From Dolomedes plantarius (taxonomy: Eukaryota; Arthropoda; Arachnida; Araneae; Dolomedidae): a stretch of DNA of 64,000 nucleotides. The stretch lies in NCBI GenBank assembly GCA_907164885.2, contig OU015493.1:119312693-119376692 (forward strand), given 5' to 3'. Shown one piece after another: positions 44,780-55,900 of this stretch. The position numbers and the translations under genes are program-made. Positions within the stretch are counted from its first letter, which is position 1; each line of letters opens with the position of its first letter. A model generated the notes under the pieces. The model had not been told where the DNA came from. It saw only the letters and a program-made list of their open reading frames with translations, and searched no databases.

Positions 44780-45741
44780 TTATTCTAGATGGAATTGAAA
44801 AAAAAAAAAAAGATTTTCAATGTACTTCTGATGAATTTGTTTCCAGTTTTGACAGGTTGAAGCTTTCAATTCTACAAGTGATATGTACTGCATTCCATCT
44901 GCATAAACCATTCGAACAAACTGTCCCAAAACATTTTCGATGGGGCCCAAATCAGGACTATTAGATGAATGATCTAAAAACAACAATATTTTGTTCGTCA
45001 GACCAATCTTTCATTGCATCTGAAGTGGGAATACTTGCATTGTCTTGCATGAAGGTGTAATCTGAACTATAATATTGCCATGCAAATGAAAGAAGGGGAT
45101 TTTCTAAAACTTAGCTGTAATCAAATCAAGTGTGGTGACCATTTAAAAAATACAATTTCCCTTTTGCCATCATAAGCAATCGCTGCCCAAATCATCAAAC
45201 TTCCGCCACCAAAATTTCTGCTGAATGTAGATTTTGGTTCTTTTCGAAGATCCCTCCAATAATACTTCAAACCATCGGGGCCATCCAAATTAAATTTCTT
45301 TTCATCGAAGAAAATGATCGTCTTCAAATTGTCGCCCATTGCCATGTACTTCTCGCAATACTGCAAACGCATCTGCTTGTGACGCAGAAGTAACTTTGGA
45401 CCATACTTCGTTTTCGACCATCTCAAGCTCCATGAAGAATGTAAAATTTGCCCAACTCTTCTAGAAGTAACAGGTAGGAATAGATCTGCACAAATCTGCT
45501 TTGAACTATGGCCGGTTTTTGATGCAAGTTGAAGAATCCCTCTTTTCTCCCTCCTAGTTAAACGTGGATTACCTTTTTTGTTAAAATTTTTGCCATAATT
45601 TACTGGATCTTTTCTATAAATATATATCCCCCAACTGATCTTTTAATTAATTTACTGATTTCAGGAACATATTTTTCCACATTCTAGATATGCATCGATT
45701 TTGGCTCTTTCGTCTTCAGACAACACCTTTCGTTTACCCAT
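44780..45741 (-). pseudogene. Tc3-like transposase pseudogene
   Basis: Starts MGKRKVLSEDERAKIDAYLE at 45741 (HTH region, broken by frame changes near 45640). It continues PRLTRREKRGILQLASKTGH, then in frame 45426-45121 TIIFFDEKKFNLDGPDGLKY and YWRDLRKEP with GGGSLMIWAAIA, the Tc3A signature holding the first catalytic Asp. A further fragment reads QDNASIPTSD (second Asp). After two stops and a frameshift comes SNSPDLGPIENVLG with the third acidic residue. The C-terminus runs into a homopolymer. It is inactive because of several stops and frameshifts. Confidence 0.92.
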
Positions 45742-46232
45742 CGTGAAAAGTATGACTGAAACGTATCGCTCCCAATATATAACGCTTTTTATGTCTACTG
45801 GGCTTGTCACGTTACTTTGTTAAACCCTTCACGCGCGCCCGTGTACAAAGTGCAACATTTTAGTAATTTTGAATGGTTCGTTTTTACATGTAAGGTTTGA
45901 ATGTTCTAAGCAGTTTCTATTTATAGCTACACCCTTTCTAACGCAGGTCTGATTTTCTAATCCTTGTATTCCTTTCCATTCATTGTTAGTCGTGATTTAA
46001 CCGTGGTACACCAGCGATTATACTGGTTTACAATACGACATAGGCAGGAGTTGATGAAGTCGATCAAATGTGCAGCTATAAAACGGAATTCCGCATATCA
46101 CGAAGATGGACAATCTCATTTTTTTTTTTTTAGGATTTTGGACATAATAGGAATCAATTCGCAAGTTGTCCTTAGATACAATAAACCGGACAGTTTTGAA
46201 ATAAGGCGATTGTATCTGCATTCTTTGGCCTT

Positions 46233-46302
46233 ATAAATATATCTCAATATTATAAATATATCTCAATATTAGCCTTATAATTATAAATATATCTCAATAT
46301 TA
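46233..46302. repeat. Short tandem repeat ATAAATATATCTCAATATT
   Basis: Three copies of ATAAATATATCTCAATATT, the last after a short spacer, inside the Tc3-like element. Confidence 0.9.
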
Positions 46303-47504
46303 TCAACATTTTATATCTTGTCATAAAACAAAGAATTATTATTTTCAATTTGAAAATAAAAAGTTTGTTATAAAAGGAATAATCAAGGTTGAAAGAGACG
46401 TTGCACTTTGTGCCACGCGCGCCTGCTAGTATTCCCAAAAATTGGCGCGCCCGCTGAAGTGTTAATGCAAATTTTTGTCAGATTATTTCAGAATAGCCAA
46501 TTAATAGTGATATTTTATAAACCAATTTCCATGTTTGTATGTTACGAAAATCTAATTTTTTACCTTATTTTTTTGTTTATTTTTATGTATGAAATTTTAT
46601 TTTCGTAAATAATTTGTTGTACATAGCATGTATAATGTAGGATATTTCATTAATTTTTAATGAATATTTAAGAAGTTTTTGTTAAAAAACCATGTTTTCA
46701 TAAATCAATTTCCACCTCTGTACATCTATACTCTGCAAAATTTACTACCCTAAATTCTTGGCATCGATTTGCTAAGAACGAAGGCTGACACGAAAGCTTC
46801 CTTAGAAGGAGAATCCTAAAGCATCGCCAAATCCATTTCGTTTTTTTCTTCAGTTGCAACTGGTATTATTCATTTCTTTCCGTTCTTAATTTTTTTTATT
46901 TTTATTTTCTTATTAGTTTTATTTACTTTTACTTGCTTGCACCAGCCACATAAATTGAGTTGAAATTTTAATATGTCTGTTTTATGTATAATTCTAAGTG
47001 GCATTTGTGGCCTCATTTGATTAAGTAAAATATTGTACAAGCCTTTTATGTCAAATACATTTTATCAATTAATTTCTCTGAATTTGAGTCATGTCGTTTA
47101 TGCCTCTTAGTATTAAGTTTCTGTTTCAGACTTTCCTTTAGGTTATTTTTTAGTTATAGTTTTTCTTTCAGGTTTCCTTTAATATAGGAAAGTCAATTTC
47201 ATTAATTTTATTTATTTTATTTACCCCACACTTGGGTGTATCAGTTCGAACCCCGTTAATATATTTGTAGTGGATTAATGCAATACACAACGCATTTTAA
47301 CATCTAATGTACTAACCACTAAATGATTTTTTTTTACGGCATAACCGTTGGTTTTGCTTCACAAATAATTTTAATTACCCCGAACAAAAATCTCGTTACA
47401 ACAGTTATTACAACCGTCAGTTACAATTTCAAAAAATCTAAAAATATGACATAGTGAATGCTGGCATAATAAATTTAGGATCATTAAAAAAGGCATTAAG
47501 TAAT

Positions 47505-48165
47505 GTAGAAGCGGAATGTTATAATTCACCGCGGTGGGTGGTCGAAATATAGCCAAGAACAAAACTCTTATATAAACTTTAAGAGGAAAAAAATTATATA
47601 AAGGCTTGTTCACTAAGAAGACGTAAAAGAAAAGCTGTCTGTGTGGCCATCGATGGCGATCAAAAGAGTATAAATATTGCAAGAAAGATGGACGTTATTT
47701 TATGGCCCACAATAAAACTTTCAGCAGATAATGGTCAAAGCTGTATTTTAAATGAAAATTATGGTGGAGAAGCATTTCGTAGACTATGAACAGGAGCAGT
47801 ATAATAAGGGACCAATTGGGGCAGGAACTGCTGAGAGAAAAACAGCCCACTGCCCAATGAGAGAAAAAAGGGGCGGGCCAAAATGGCCCCCGTAAACGGA
47901 CAACATGCCCTCCAAGTATGAAAAGAACGAGAAGAGGTCCAGAGATTGCGCTAACTGTCTTCCTAGAGCTCGGACGATACAGAGTCCTGATTGAACTGCC
48001 TCGGAGTCTAGCGGTAGTGCCGGTAACCCGACATGACGATCCTGAATATGACTTGATTTGGGCCCCTGTCATCGAAGCCATTTTTTCGCTGTTTTCTTCA
48101 ACAGTAGTAAGTGCCTCCCGATAGATTCTAAAAATAATTACTTTGACCAAATAGTTTGCCTCTGA
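47505..48165 (-). repeat. Repeat R3 copy next to KCNQ S1 exon
   Basis: Minus-oriented counterpart of the Helitron-borne copy. It lies about 50 bp downstream of the KCNQ S1 donor. Its minus-strand frame is open and in phase with S1. The part between 47695 and 48165 includes the hairpin-like GGGGGCCATTTTGGCCCGCC. Confidence 0.75.
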
Positions 48166-48213
48166 CCTATAAGTAAAATTTATCATGAAGAAAATTTGAA
48201 TATTTCGACTCAC

Positions 48214-48304
48214 CATTCTCAATAAAATAGCACTTGCAAGTTCTTCAAACTCTTCTATGGTAGAAAACACACTTAGCACCAAACAGAAAAATACCATGCA
48301 AAAC
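48214..48304 (-). CDS. KCNQ: KCNQ exon encoding transmembrane segment S1
   Basis: This 91-bp exon has a pyrimidine-rich acceptor ending in CAG just above 48304 and a GTGAGT donor starting at 48213. One base completes a split codon, then 30 codons read FCMVFFCLVLSVFSTIEEFE and continue to ILLRM. That is the S1 helix plus the acidic S1-S2 loop of KCNQ channels. The core CLVLSVFSTIEEFEELA is nearly the family consensus. The exon ends on a complete ATG (Met) codon, so the next exon continues in frame with GAG. A repeat copy begins only about 50 bp downstream in the intron, and the reading frame stays open through it if the intron is retained. Confidence 0.92.
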
Positions 48305-48558
48305 CTGAAAGTAAAGAATTTAGAATTATTTTATTTACTTCAAAAAATATCTATGAAGAATGTATAAGTAAATCAATACTATTAAAAACATTCTCAGCAA
48401 ATTAAATTTCATTAAAAATTTTAAAATAAAAGTTGAAGTAGCTTCAAACAGCCACGCAGCATTAAACTTTAATCAAAATTTACTTTACAAATTGAATTAT
48501 TTGTTCACCGTAACAAAAGTTAAAATAACATTTTTCTACATCAGTTAAGTTTAATTTA

Positions 48559-48893
48559 AGGTACCCATACACGTAGAGGAAATCCCTGAGGTTTTGACTG
48601 CGCAGTCCAAACCTTGAGGATTTCCCCATCGTGTGTGGTGAAGCCTTGAAAACCGGTGGCGGACTGAACAGTTCCCGAAATCCCGATTGCGAAACATTTC
48701 TTTTTCAATCCTCAGGCCGGAACTGTTCAGTTTAATCCCGAAGTGTGTGCGCTGTAGTCAAAAAAGAAAAAGGTCTGCAGGATTTCCTTGAGGACTTCCT
48801 ACACGTTTGTGCGTGAGGGTTCAGTTGAGGAAATCCTCAAGGAAATCATGCCCATTTTTTTCTTGAGGATTTCCTGCACGTGTATGGACACCT
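48559..48893. mobile_element. Foldback MITE (CCATACACG ends)
   Basis: Ends AGGTACCCATACACGT and, inverted, AGGTGTCCATACACGT. The interior is full of inverted GAGGAAATCC/GGATTTCCT and AACAGTTC motifs that can pair with each other. No ORF. The target duplication is unclear. Confidence 0.75.
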
Positions 48894-49058
48894 TTATTTC
48901 ATCATGACACTTTTAGACATTTTACATTAGGACATATCAAAGTAGGCAGAGTTACTCGTGAGCACGTCATATAAAGTTCTCTCTCTCCCTCTCCCTGTAC
49001 AAATAGATAAAAAATTACTTTCCAGAGCAACATTTTTTAGTATCTTATTTCTGATATT

Positions 49059-49172
49059 TTAGGCTGCCGTGTAATAACCCCATTGGAATCGCTCCCCTCA
49101 ATGTTAACCTATGGAGAAAATTTGTCTACTATCTACAGCTACATAAATGTTGATAATCCAATAAAAATGGTC
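49059..49172. mobile_element. TTAA MITE family A, truncated copy
   Basis: Left terminus only: GGCTGCCGTGTAATAACCCC followed by ATGTTAACCTATGGAGAAAA. Homology stops after AATCCAATAAAAATGGT. Confidence 0.75.
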
Positions 49173-49324
49173 ATTACACAATTTTTAATTTAATAAAATC
49201 TAAAACTACTGTATTTAACTACTGTTTGGGCTAGGCAAAATGAAATTTCCTTTTAAACAAAATAAAGCTTCAAGAAGAGGAAGGAATTTCACTTAGCTGG
49301 TTAAACATCTCACTATTTTCATAG

Positions 49325-49744
49325 TTAAGGCTGCTGTGTACTAACCCTATTGGATTCGCTCACCTCAGTGTCAACCTATGGAGAAAAATTGCCTACTATT
49401 TACAGCTACATAAATTCTGATAATCAAATAAAAATTGGTATTTTCAGATAGCCTGAACTTTTTTGCACCTTGCAACAGGATTCATTTTCTAAATTTCGTC
49501 CACCAAAGGAATTTAGGAGCGTTTAAAACACACTATACCAAATTTTCCCAGAGTAATTTAAATTTTAAAATACAATTTGCATTTTTTTAAATAAAAACGA
49601 AAAATGCCTCAAGGTATGAAATTTCTTTCTCTATTACTGAGTAAAATATAAAAAAAATTAATTTCAATCCAAGTCGCCAATCCTTGGACACATTCTTTAC
49701 ATTGAGGTGAGCGAATCCAATAAGGTTAGTACACAGCAGTCTTA
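49325..49744. mobile_element. TTAA MITE family A, full-length copy
   Basis: TTAA-GGCTGCTGTGTACTAACCC at the left and GGTTAGTACACAGCAGTC-TTAT at the right. About 420 bp, so it represents the family without nested insertions. The right TTAA has one change. Confidence 0.9.
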
Positions 49745-49751
49745 TAATAAT

Positions 49752-49752
49752 G

Positions 49753-49780
<28 letters not shown>
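49752..49780. repeat. (TA)n microsatellite
   Basis: TA tract immediately right of the MITE. Confidence 0.95.
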
Positions 49781-49783
<3 letters not shown>

Positions 49784-50392
49784 TGCGAAACTTAAAACTT
49801 ATCTTTCAGAACTATTTAAGTATTTATCGGCATTTCTACTTTCTTTCAATTTCATTTCTTACTAGTCTGCGTGTCACCAAAATTTGTGAAAAAAATTTTC
49901 TACATTCGAAAAGAAAAACATTTTCTTTTGCTTGCGTATACTGTTTTATACTTATAAGCAAATTAGTTAAAATAATGAAATAACCCGTACTGACATTATT
50001 TTCTCTAATTGCGCAACCTCAATGAAAAGTTTTTCGGAAACTTTTTTTTTGGTGGGTCGATTTCTTCGATCTTTTTAATTTATGTGTACGAATACCTGAC
50101 CTAAACATACCAAGCAAAAATTTAATTTATTTGTATAAAATATTGAAATCAGGTAATAAGTGATATTTTGCGAGCTAAACATTTTTATATTAAACAAAAT
50201 TGTATTTTAAATAGTGACACATATTTCAATTGAACTGATTAACATTCATTGATCATAAAAAGGTAAGCTTAAAAAACGTACTCCGTGAAGCCTGAATGAA
50301 ATTGAGAGAAAACGTAGTTTTGAGATTAAATATGTTGAATATAATAAGACATTTTCTAGAATGTAATCAATTAATGTAGAGTTAATCTAGAA

Positions 50393-50466
50393 CAGCGGCT
50401 CTGGTCCGGAGTATTTATTTATTTATTTATTTATTTTTTTTTGGGGGGGGGTAACGTCGACTCTTA

Positions 50467-50503
<37 letters not shown>

Positions 50504-50655
50504 AAATAAACATCGTCTCATTTTAAATTTAAACTCATTTATTATTAGGTCTACGATTATATAATTTTAGGCTATAAAAAAAAAATACGTCGGGTTTTTT
50601 TTTTTTTTGGGGGGGGGGTCGATTGCCCCTACTCCCCCCCCTGGAGCCGCCATTG
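50393..50655. mobile_element. hAT-type MITE with 8-bp target duplication
   Basis: 263 bp flanked by ATCTAGAA at 50385-50392 and 50656-50663. Ends CAGCGGCTCTGG and, inverted, CAATGGCGGCTCCAGG, the CAG-GGCGG type seen in hAT MITEs. The interior has TTTATTTA, a TA microsatellite (50471-50501) and two T-tract plus G-tract blocks. Confidence 0.88.
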
Positions 50656-51282
50656 ATCTAGAAACATTTAATCTAGAATTTAAGGCATTATTTTTTAATC
50701 CTAATTCTGGCATATGATGTTCGTTCAGATGAAGTAAACATAGTTTTTAAATTTTAAATTTTTTTACAGGGCAATAAATTATTACTAAGTAGCGCTAGAA
50801 AATTCATATTATTTTTGAAAGAACTAATTAAAAATGAAGAAATTTTCAAAGAGCGCACGCATTGTATTTAGAAGTTATTTATACTTTTTCAAGGAGAACT
50901 TTGTAGATATGTTAACATTCTTAAGGTATATATTTGATATATTTGTTTAATGAAGGTCTGTTGTCTATTTATTATTTTTACGTCATATATTTGAGAGAAT
51001 TACTTGGCTCACGCAATTGCTTTTATATATACTTATATTTTGAAAATAAAACGAAATTACATATTTTTGAAGATTTCCAGTACTTAGTGTTCTTAAGAAA
51101 GTCTCACGAGAAATGACTATTAAGTTTTCACAGTTTAATAATAAAAATATACACAAAATACAATAAAATAAATAGCGCATATAAAATAAAAATAAATAAA
51201 ATAACACAGCATATACTACAATTTATTTACTGTTGATTTTTCAACTGAAAAAAGGAACTCTTTAATATTAAAAATAAAACTT

Positions 51283-51355
51283 TGGAGGCGCCGGGTATCG
51301 ATCCCGGTACCTCTCGCATGCTAAGCGAGCGCTCTACCATCTGAGCTACGCCCCC
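51283..51355 (-). tRNA. tRNA-Ala (anticodon AGC)
   Basis: Read on the minus strand, the sequence starts GGGGGCGTAGCTCAGATGG, has the anticodon arm CTCGC-TTAGCAT-GCGAG with AGC at 51322-51320, a T arm with GATCGATAC, and the acceptor end CGCCTCC plus A73. The acceptor stem pairs over seven positions with one G-T. Both internal promoter boxes are intact: A box TAGCTCAGATGG and B box GGGATCGATACCC. A T-run follows on the transcript side, as expected for Pol III termination. The 73-nt length without intron is normal. It looks functional, unlike the tRNA-derived SINE heads elsewhere in the window. Confidence 0.96.
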
Positions 51356-52557
51356 TTCGAAACTACAATTGGAACAAACAAACATAAACAAACATCTCAA
51401 GAGCTGACTCAAGAGTTTACATGTCAAGCGGCTGAGTATTCATCCTACCCAGACACGTTCCGTAAGGAGGTCAGGTTAAGCCCGCAGGTGCAGGCGTGGT
51501 GAATGATTGTCTTTTGGGTGAATGCAGGAGAGGAAAATGCAGTGAAGTCCTAGAACACAACGTGTTTAGTTTCTGGAGTGAAAGAGCTCTGGTGAAAGCT
51601 CTTGAAGAACCTATTGTAGGTTGGTTTGGTTAGTTTGGAGTAGGAGGAATGCGTTAATGTGTTTGCAGCTGTTTAAATATTGTTTATAGGAATGAAGTTT
51701 AATCTACAGTTTCTTCGAGAAAAGTGATTTTATAGTTTTATTCTTATTATGCTGAGGCACATATTATTAATTTAAAGCGAAAAATGGAATGTAACATTTA
51801 AACAGGACAATAATAAACATTTTTGTAAAGTTACTATTTACCATTTTTTCATTTAATTTATTTATGTTTGTTATTATTTGTTAATGAAAAATTCTGATTT
51901 AAACAACAAGCGCAATCAATATTTGATTTTTAAGAAAATTTTATTTAATTAAATTTATTTAATTTTTTAATGTTCCTATGGAGCTTAAATACGGACCGAG
52001 CATGAAAAACTTCAACATTCATAAATTTAGTTTACTGACATGTAGCTTTCGTCCCATAAATTTTATGTCTTCAGTTATTTTTACTTGTCGTTCATGATAT
52101 ATTTATGTTAGTCATTACTTATCTTTTAATGGCATCGCATATTCTTTTAATGTACTCAAAGATAAGAATATGAGTAAAGAGATTTTACTTTGTACTGACT
52201 TTTGATTTTCTTGCGTTGATATTTAAGGAAATATGAGACTAAACAATATATGATAAGCTACAATTGTTTCAAAGGGTAAAAAATATCAAGATGAATGAAA
52301 TGTTTTAATCGTATAAATGTACAATTGTTTACGAGTTTGTACGAACTGTGGAGGTAGTGAATATTAAAATCATAATTAGATTTCTGCCAAATGTCCATCC
52401 AATATGTCAGAATTCCTGAATTTGTAAACGATCTATCCAAGTGGATCGAAGCAAAATTTTTTTTTTTGATTTTAAATAAAGGTGAAAGCATAAACCCGAT
52501 TCAATTTTACCACTATTGTACTATTATATACAGAACCTATTTTTTAACAGTAAAAAA

Positions 52558-52985
52558 AAAAGTGCTTCAGGACAGTCTAAAAGGTATTTAAATATTCAAT
52601 AGTTTCAGCTTTGTACACATGAATTAAAATAAAATCAACCTGGACAATGGTGCACACTTCAATCCACTAATAGCCTTTTCAACATCGCGCATGCAAAAAA
52701 TGCGTTTTAGGACACTTTAAAAGGCATTGAAATATTCAATAGTTTCAGCTTTGTACACTCGTATTAAAGTAAAAACACTTGAATTAAAATAAAATCATCC
52801 TGGACAATGGTGCACCCTTCAACCTACTAATAGCCTTTTCAATATCGTGCATACAAAAATGCGTTTTAGGATACTAAAAGACATTGAAATATTCAATAGT
52901 TTCAGCTTTGTACACCTGAATTGAAATAAAATCAACCTGGACAATGGTGTACACTTCAATCCACTAATAGTCTTTTCAATATAGC
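52558..52985. repeat. Tandem repeat, about 140-bp unit, three copies
   Basis: Each unit carries ATTGAAATATTCAATAGTTT, CAGCTTTGTACAC, CCTGGACAATGGTG and CTAATAGCCTTTTCAA. The middle unit is a little longer because ACTTGAATTAAAATAAAA is partly duplicated. Confidence 0.92.
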
Positions 52986-55900
52986 AGAGGAACGGGAGAT
53001 CCCGCCTTTTTTCTTTGAAAAACCCAACAGCTTCGATATGAGCGGCTCTTTTAGTATCGAATGTCAGAGGTCTTGTGCTCCCACGGGTTCGTACACGTGT
53101 CTTTCGTTAAATTTCCGTACTTTTTTTTATAGCCTTATATGCGACGTTTGGTTAATATAGATTATTTCTTTTAATTGATTAATAGCTGTCTGTAGATTTA
53201 TTATGACATTTAATTCAACTGAGTATTAATTTAATCGAAGATACATGTGTCAGGTAGGAATTTCTTGACTGGCGGCCAACCACTGAAGGTTGCGATGGAT
53301 CTATGAACAAAAAAAGTTTTAGTACCACACTACTTTTTGTTATACTCTGGTCATAATTTGCTTTTTATTCCAGTGGGAAGTTCGACATTAGACATGATAT
53401 AATTTCTTTTCTATCTTCAGATTATCTACGGTACATATAGAGCATAGAGGGAATAGGCACACAATTTTTAGTGCTAAAAACAGTTTTCTAACTCATAGGA
53501 TCCAGATGAAACATTAGTCATCCAGTTTGTGAAGGGGCTTAAAAAACCCCATCTAACCTAATTTTACAAGAATAATGCTAAGGTTCATAACTGTTAATGG
53601 TATTTTTTCATTACCTATAATTAATTTCTAGTAAAAGGGTTATAAATGAAGGGGTCTTAAAATATACATAAAGAGGTGCTTTATAATCATGGTAAAATTT
53701 GAAACAGTTTTTTTTTTCCCTCCAGAAAAAAAATATTTTAGGATATAAATGACAGATTTATCTCCGTATGTGTTTTACCTAAAGGTCAACATCAAAGGTC
53801 GTTTATGACATCTTCAAAATGAAAAAAAAAGGAATTGTGATTCCAGAATAAAAACTATTCAAATTTAAATTCCATATTTAATGAAAAATTCAATGAAAAT
53901 TTATTTTTAAAATTTATTTATTTATTAAATGTTATTAATATTTTTAGTAAATAAATATATTTAAAATTTTTTATAGTTAGACAATAAACAGATTTAGTAA
54001 TTTTATTATATAAACTAGCTGAGTGGCAACCGATGTGTTGCATTTTCGATTTAAAATGAAATGATTTTATTTCTTAAAGATTAAAAACTGTTTAATCCCT
54101 TTTAAAAATATATTAGAATTTTTAAAAAACGAAATAATTATTTAAAATTTTTTTTTTCAAATTTTGGTTTTTGGCTTTGAAATAATTCTTTCAAATTTCC
54201 GTTTTCAAATTTTCAAAAAAGAAGTTCATTCAAGTAGAAAAAATTCTAATGGTTTTAACATCTCCTTTCCTAAAACTAAATATATTTCTGGTACTTTAAA
54301 ATTATTTCTGAATTTCAATTAATAAATGACTCATTCTCAGACTCGTTCTCAACTAATAATTTTTCCTTTTGGCTACATGTCGGAATGTAAATATTAAATC
54401 TCATGGAGGAAAAAGTGCTTAAAAAATAGAAAGACAGTTCCGATGAATTCAAAACTGGTGGTGGAAACATCCTCATCAGTTGCTCATTAAGTAGAAACAA
54501 ATTTCCTGAACTTGCTGGAATTATTAGCCAATAAAATAATAAGTCAAAAAATTACGAACTGGGAATTCAGTTACATTAAGATACTATGGCGATCAGCGCG
54601 GGAAATTTCAAAAGTGAGTTTTGTCAGTACGCTTTTTTAGAATGATAACTTTTTTTTATCAAATGTATTTGGTATATTTTGAAAGCAAACGATTATACGA
54701 TTTATCGGCACCTAGCAAATGCTGATAAATCGTAAAACTGACATTAATAGGTGCAGAAAACTGAAATATTTGTCCATCAAAATTGCCGATTTCGTGAAAT
54801 TCGGAAAACTGCTTTGGGGAAAAAGGTTCGTTTGCAATGAAAAACATTTTTAACTTTACAAAAATGTGTATATCCTTAAAGATGAAGAGTTGTAGAACAC
54901 ATGGAAATAAAAAATTTGTAGATTGGGGGGCGGAAAATTTGAATTTTGCATGCATGAAAATAGTGGAAATTTGCGAAACGGAAAGGAGCTGGCCCACCCG
55001 GAATGTCAGCTGTTTCTGTTTTCCGCTTCTTTTGAGTGCGGCGGTTTTAATTTAATAATTAAAAAAGCTTAAAGTTTTGAAAGTTGAGGATGGCATCAGT
55101 GCACGCTTTTCGTCCGTCCTCGTCCATCGGTACCAGTCGCGATATCCTGCTATACTCGGTTCGCGAGATTAGCCCGTCCCCGTGTCTGCTCACTAACAAA
55201 CATACGTTTGTTTACCTTCAGCTGTTAATAGTAAGATAATCACTTTTAAGAAGCAAGGTTCCATATTATTTTTGTAGCGTACCAATTACTAAATAGAAAG
55301 TATAGGAGCGTAAAAGAGAAAGTACACGAATTCATTTCTTTCATAACATGGTGGTATCGGGAGTTTGGAAACTACTGCGATATAGGAAGCTGAAATTCTC
55401 CAAATATCAAACATTAAGGTTCTGTATATAAATAATCTTAAACTTTCATTTTTTTCTGAGGTCGAACAAATTTTATGTTTGTACTTGAGCATGGAGAATT
55501 ATTTTTCCAGTTTTGACTATTTTAATCTTAGGTAATTCACTTCTTGTGAATTAAAACACCTGTTTAATCCTGCACTGGTCGCGCGGGGTCTCACAGACGC
55601 CAGCAGCACTTTGTTTACATTTTGTATATTGATGGTTTGCTCTGCATGCCCAGTAAGATGTCAGTACCTTCGAATTGTTTATGTATGAGTCATAAATAAC
55701 AAACAAAACATCTGCAGTTGCTATCATTCTTTTAGAGTAAATGGATGTATACCAAAACACCTGATTGGCGTTTCACCAAATTTGTAAAAATTTCTAATGG
55801 AAATATATTTTTTTCCCATTTTTTTTAATTTTCATTTATCTTATTGTAAAAATTGCTTATGAATTTTTTTTTTATTTGATTGGTTTTCATTTGTAAAAAC

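Larger units (their letters stand above)
44512..46720 (-). mobile_element. Tc3-like transposon with long IR/DR termini
   Basis: About 2.2 kb. The two ends are inverted copies over about 215 bp (44512-44730 and 46500-46720), starting CAGAGGTGGAAATTGATTTA at the better preserved right end, followed by the target TA at 46721-46722. The left TA has mutated to GA. A second transposase-site-like motif (GAAATTGATTAATGAAATAT, or GGAAATTGGTTTATAAAATA on the right) lies about 180 bp inside each end. The interior encodes a broken Tc3-type transposase. Confidence 0.92.
9443..48304 (-). other. KCNQ: KCNQ-type potassium channel gene, partial (four internal exons)
   Basis: Four exons in the right order and compatible phase encode S1 to the start of the pore loop of a KCNQ (Kv7) channel, a tetrameric voltage-gated K+ channel of the plasma membrane that sets excitability (M-type current in neurons, repolarisation elsewhere). 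The introns are about 6.9, 16.9 and 14.5 kb, filled with transposons. From memory, vertebrate KCNQ2-type genes have exons of 91, 127, 176 and 126 bp here; this gene has 91, 127, 176 and 129. The N-terminal exon (upstream of 48304) and the filter, S6 and calmodulin-binding C-terminal exons (below 9443) are not visible. S4 carries the fifth-position Arg of KCNQ2-5, while parts of S2 and S5 read like KCNQ1, as expected for an invertebrate gene. I see no stop codon or splice-site damage in the four exons. Confidence 0.93.

Noticed and set aside
51227..51427. Open frame containing GGVAQMVERSLSMREVPGS
   Set aside because: This is the well-known spurious translation through a tRNA gene, here tRNA-Ala.
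54006..54030. Possible second Helitron 3' end (ACTAGCTGAGTGGCAACC)
   Set aside because: There is no matching TC 5' end or helicase relic, and the motif is short enough to occur by chance.
54659..54997. 112-codon minus-strand frame
   Set aside because: It has no recognisable domain, an AT-driven composition, and an overlapping open frame on the other strand.
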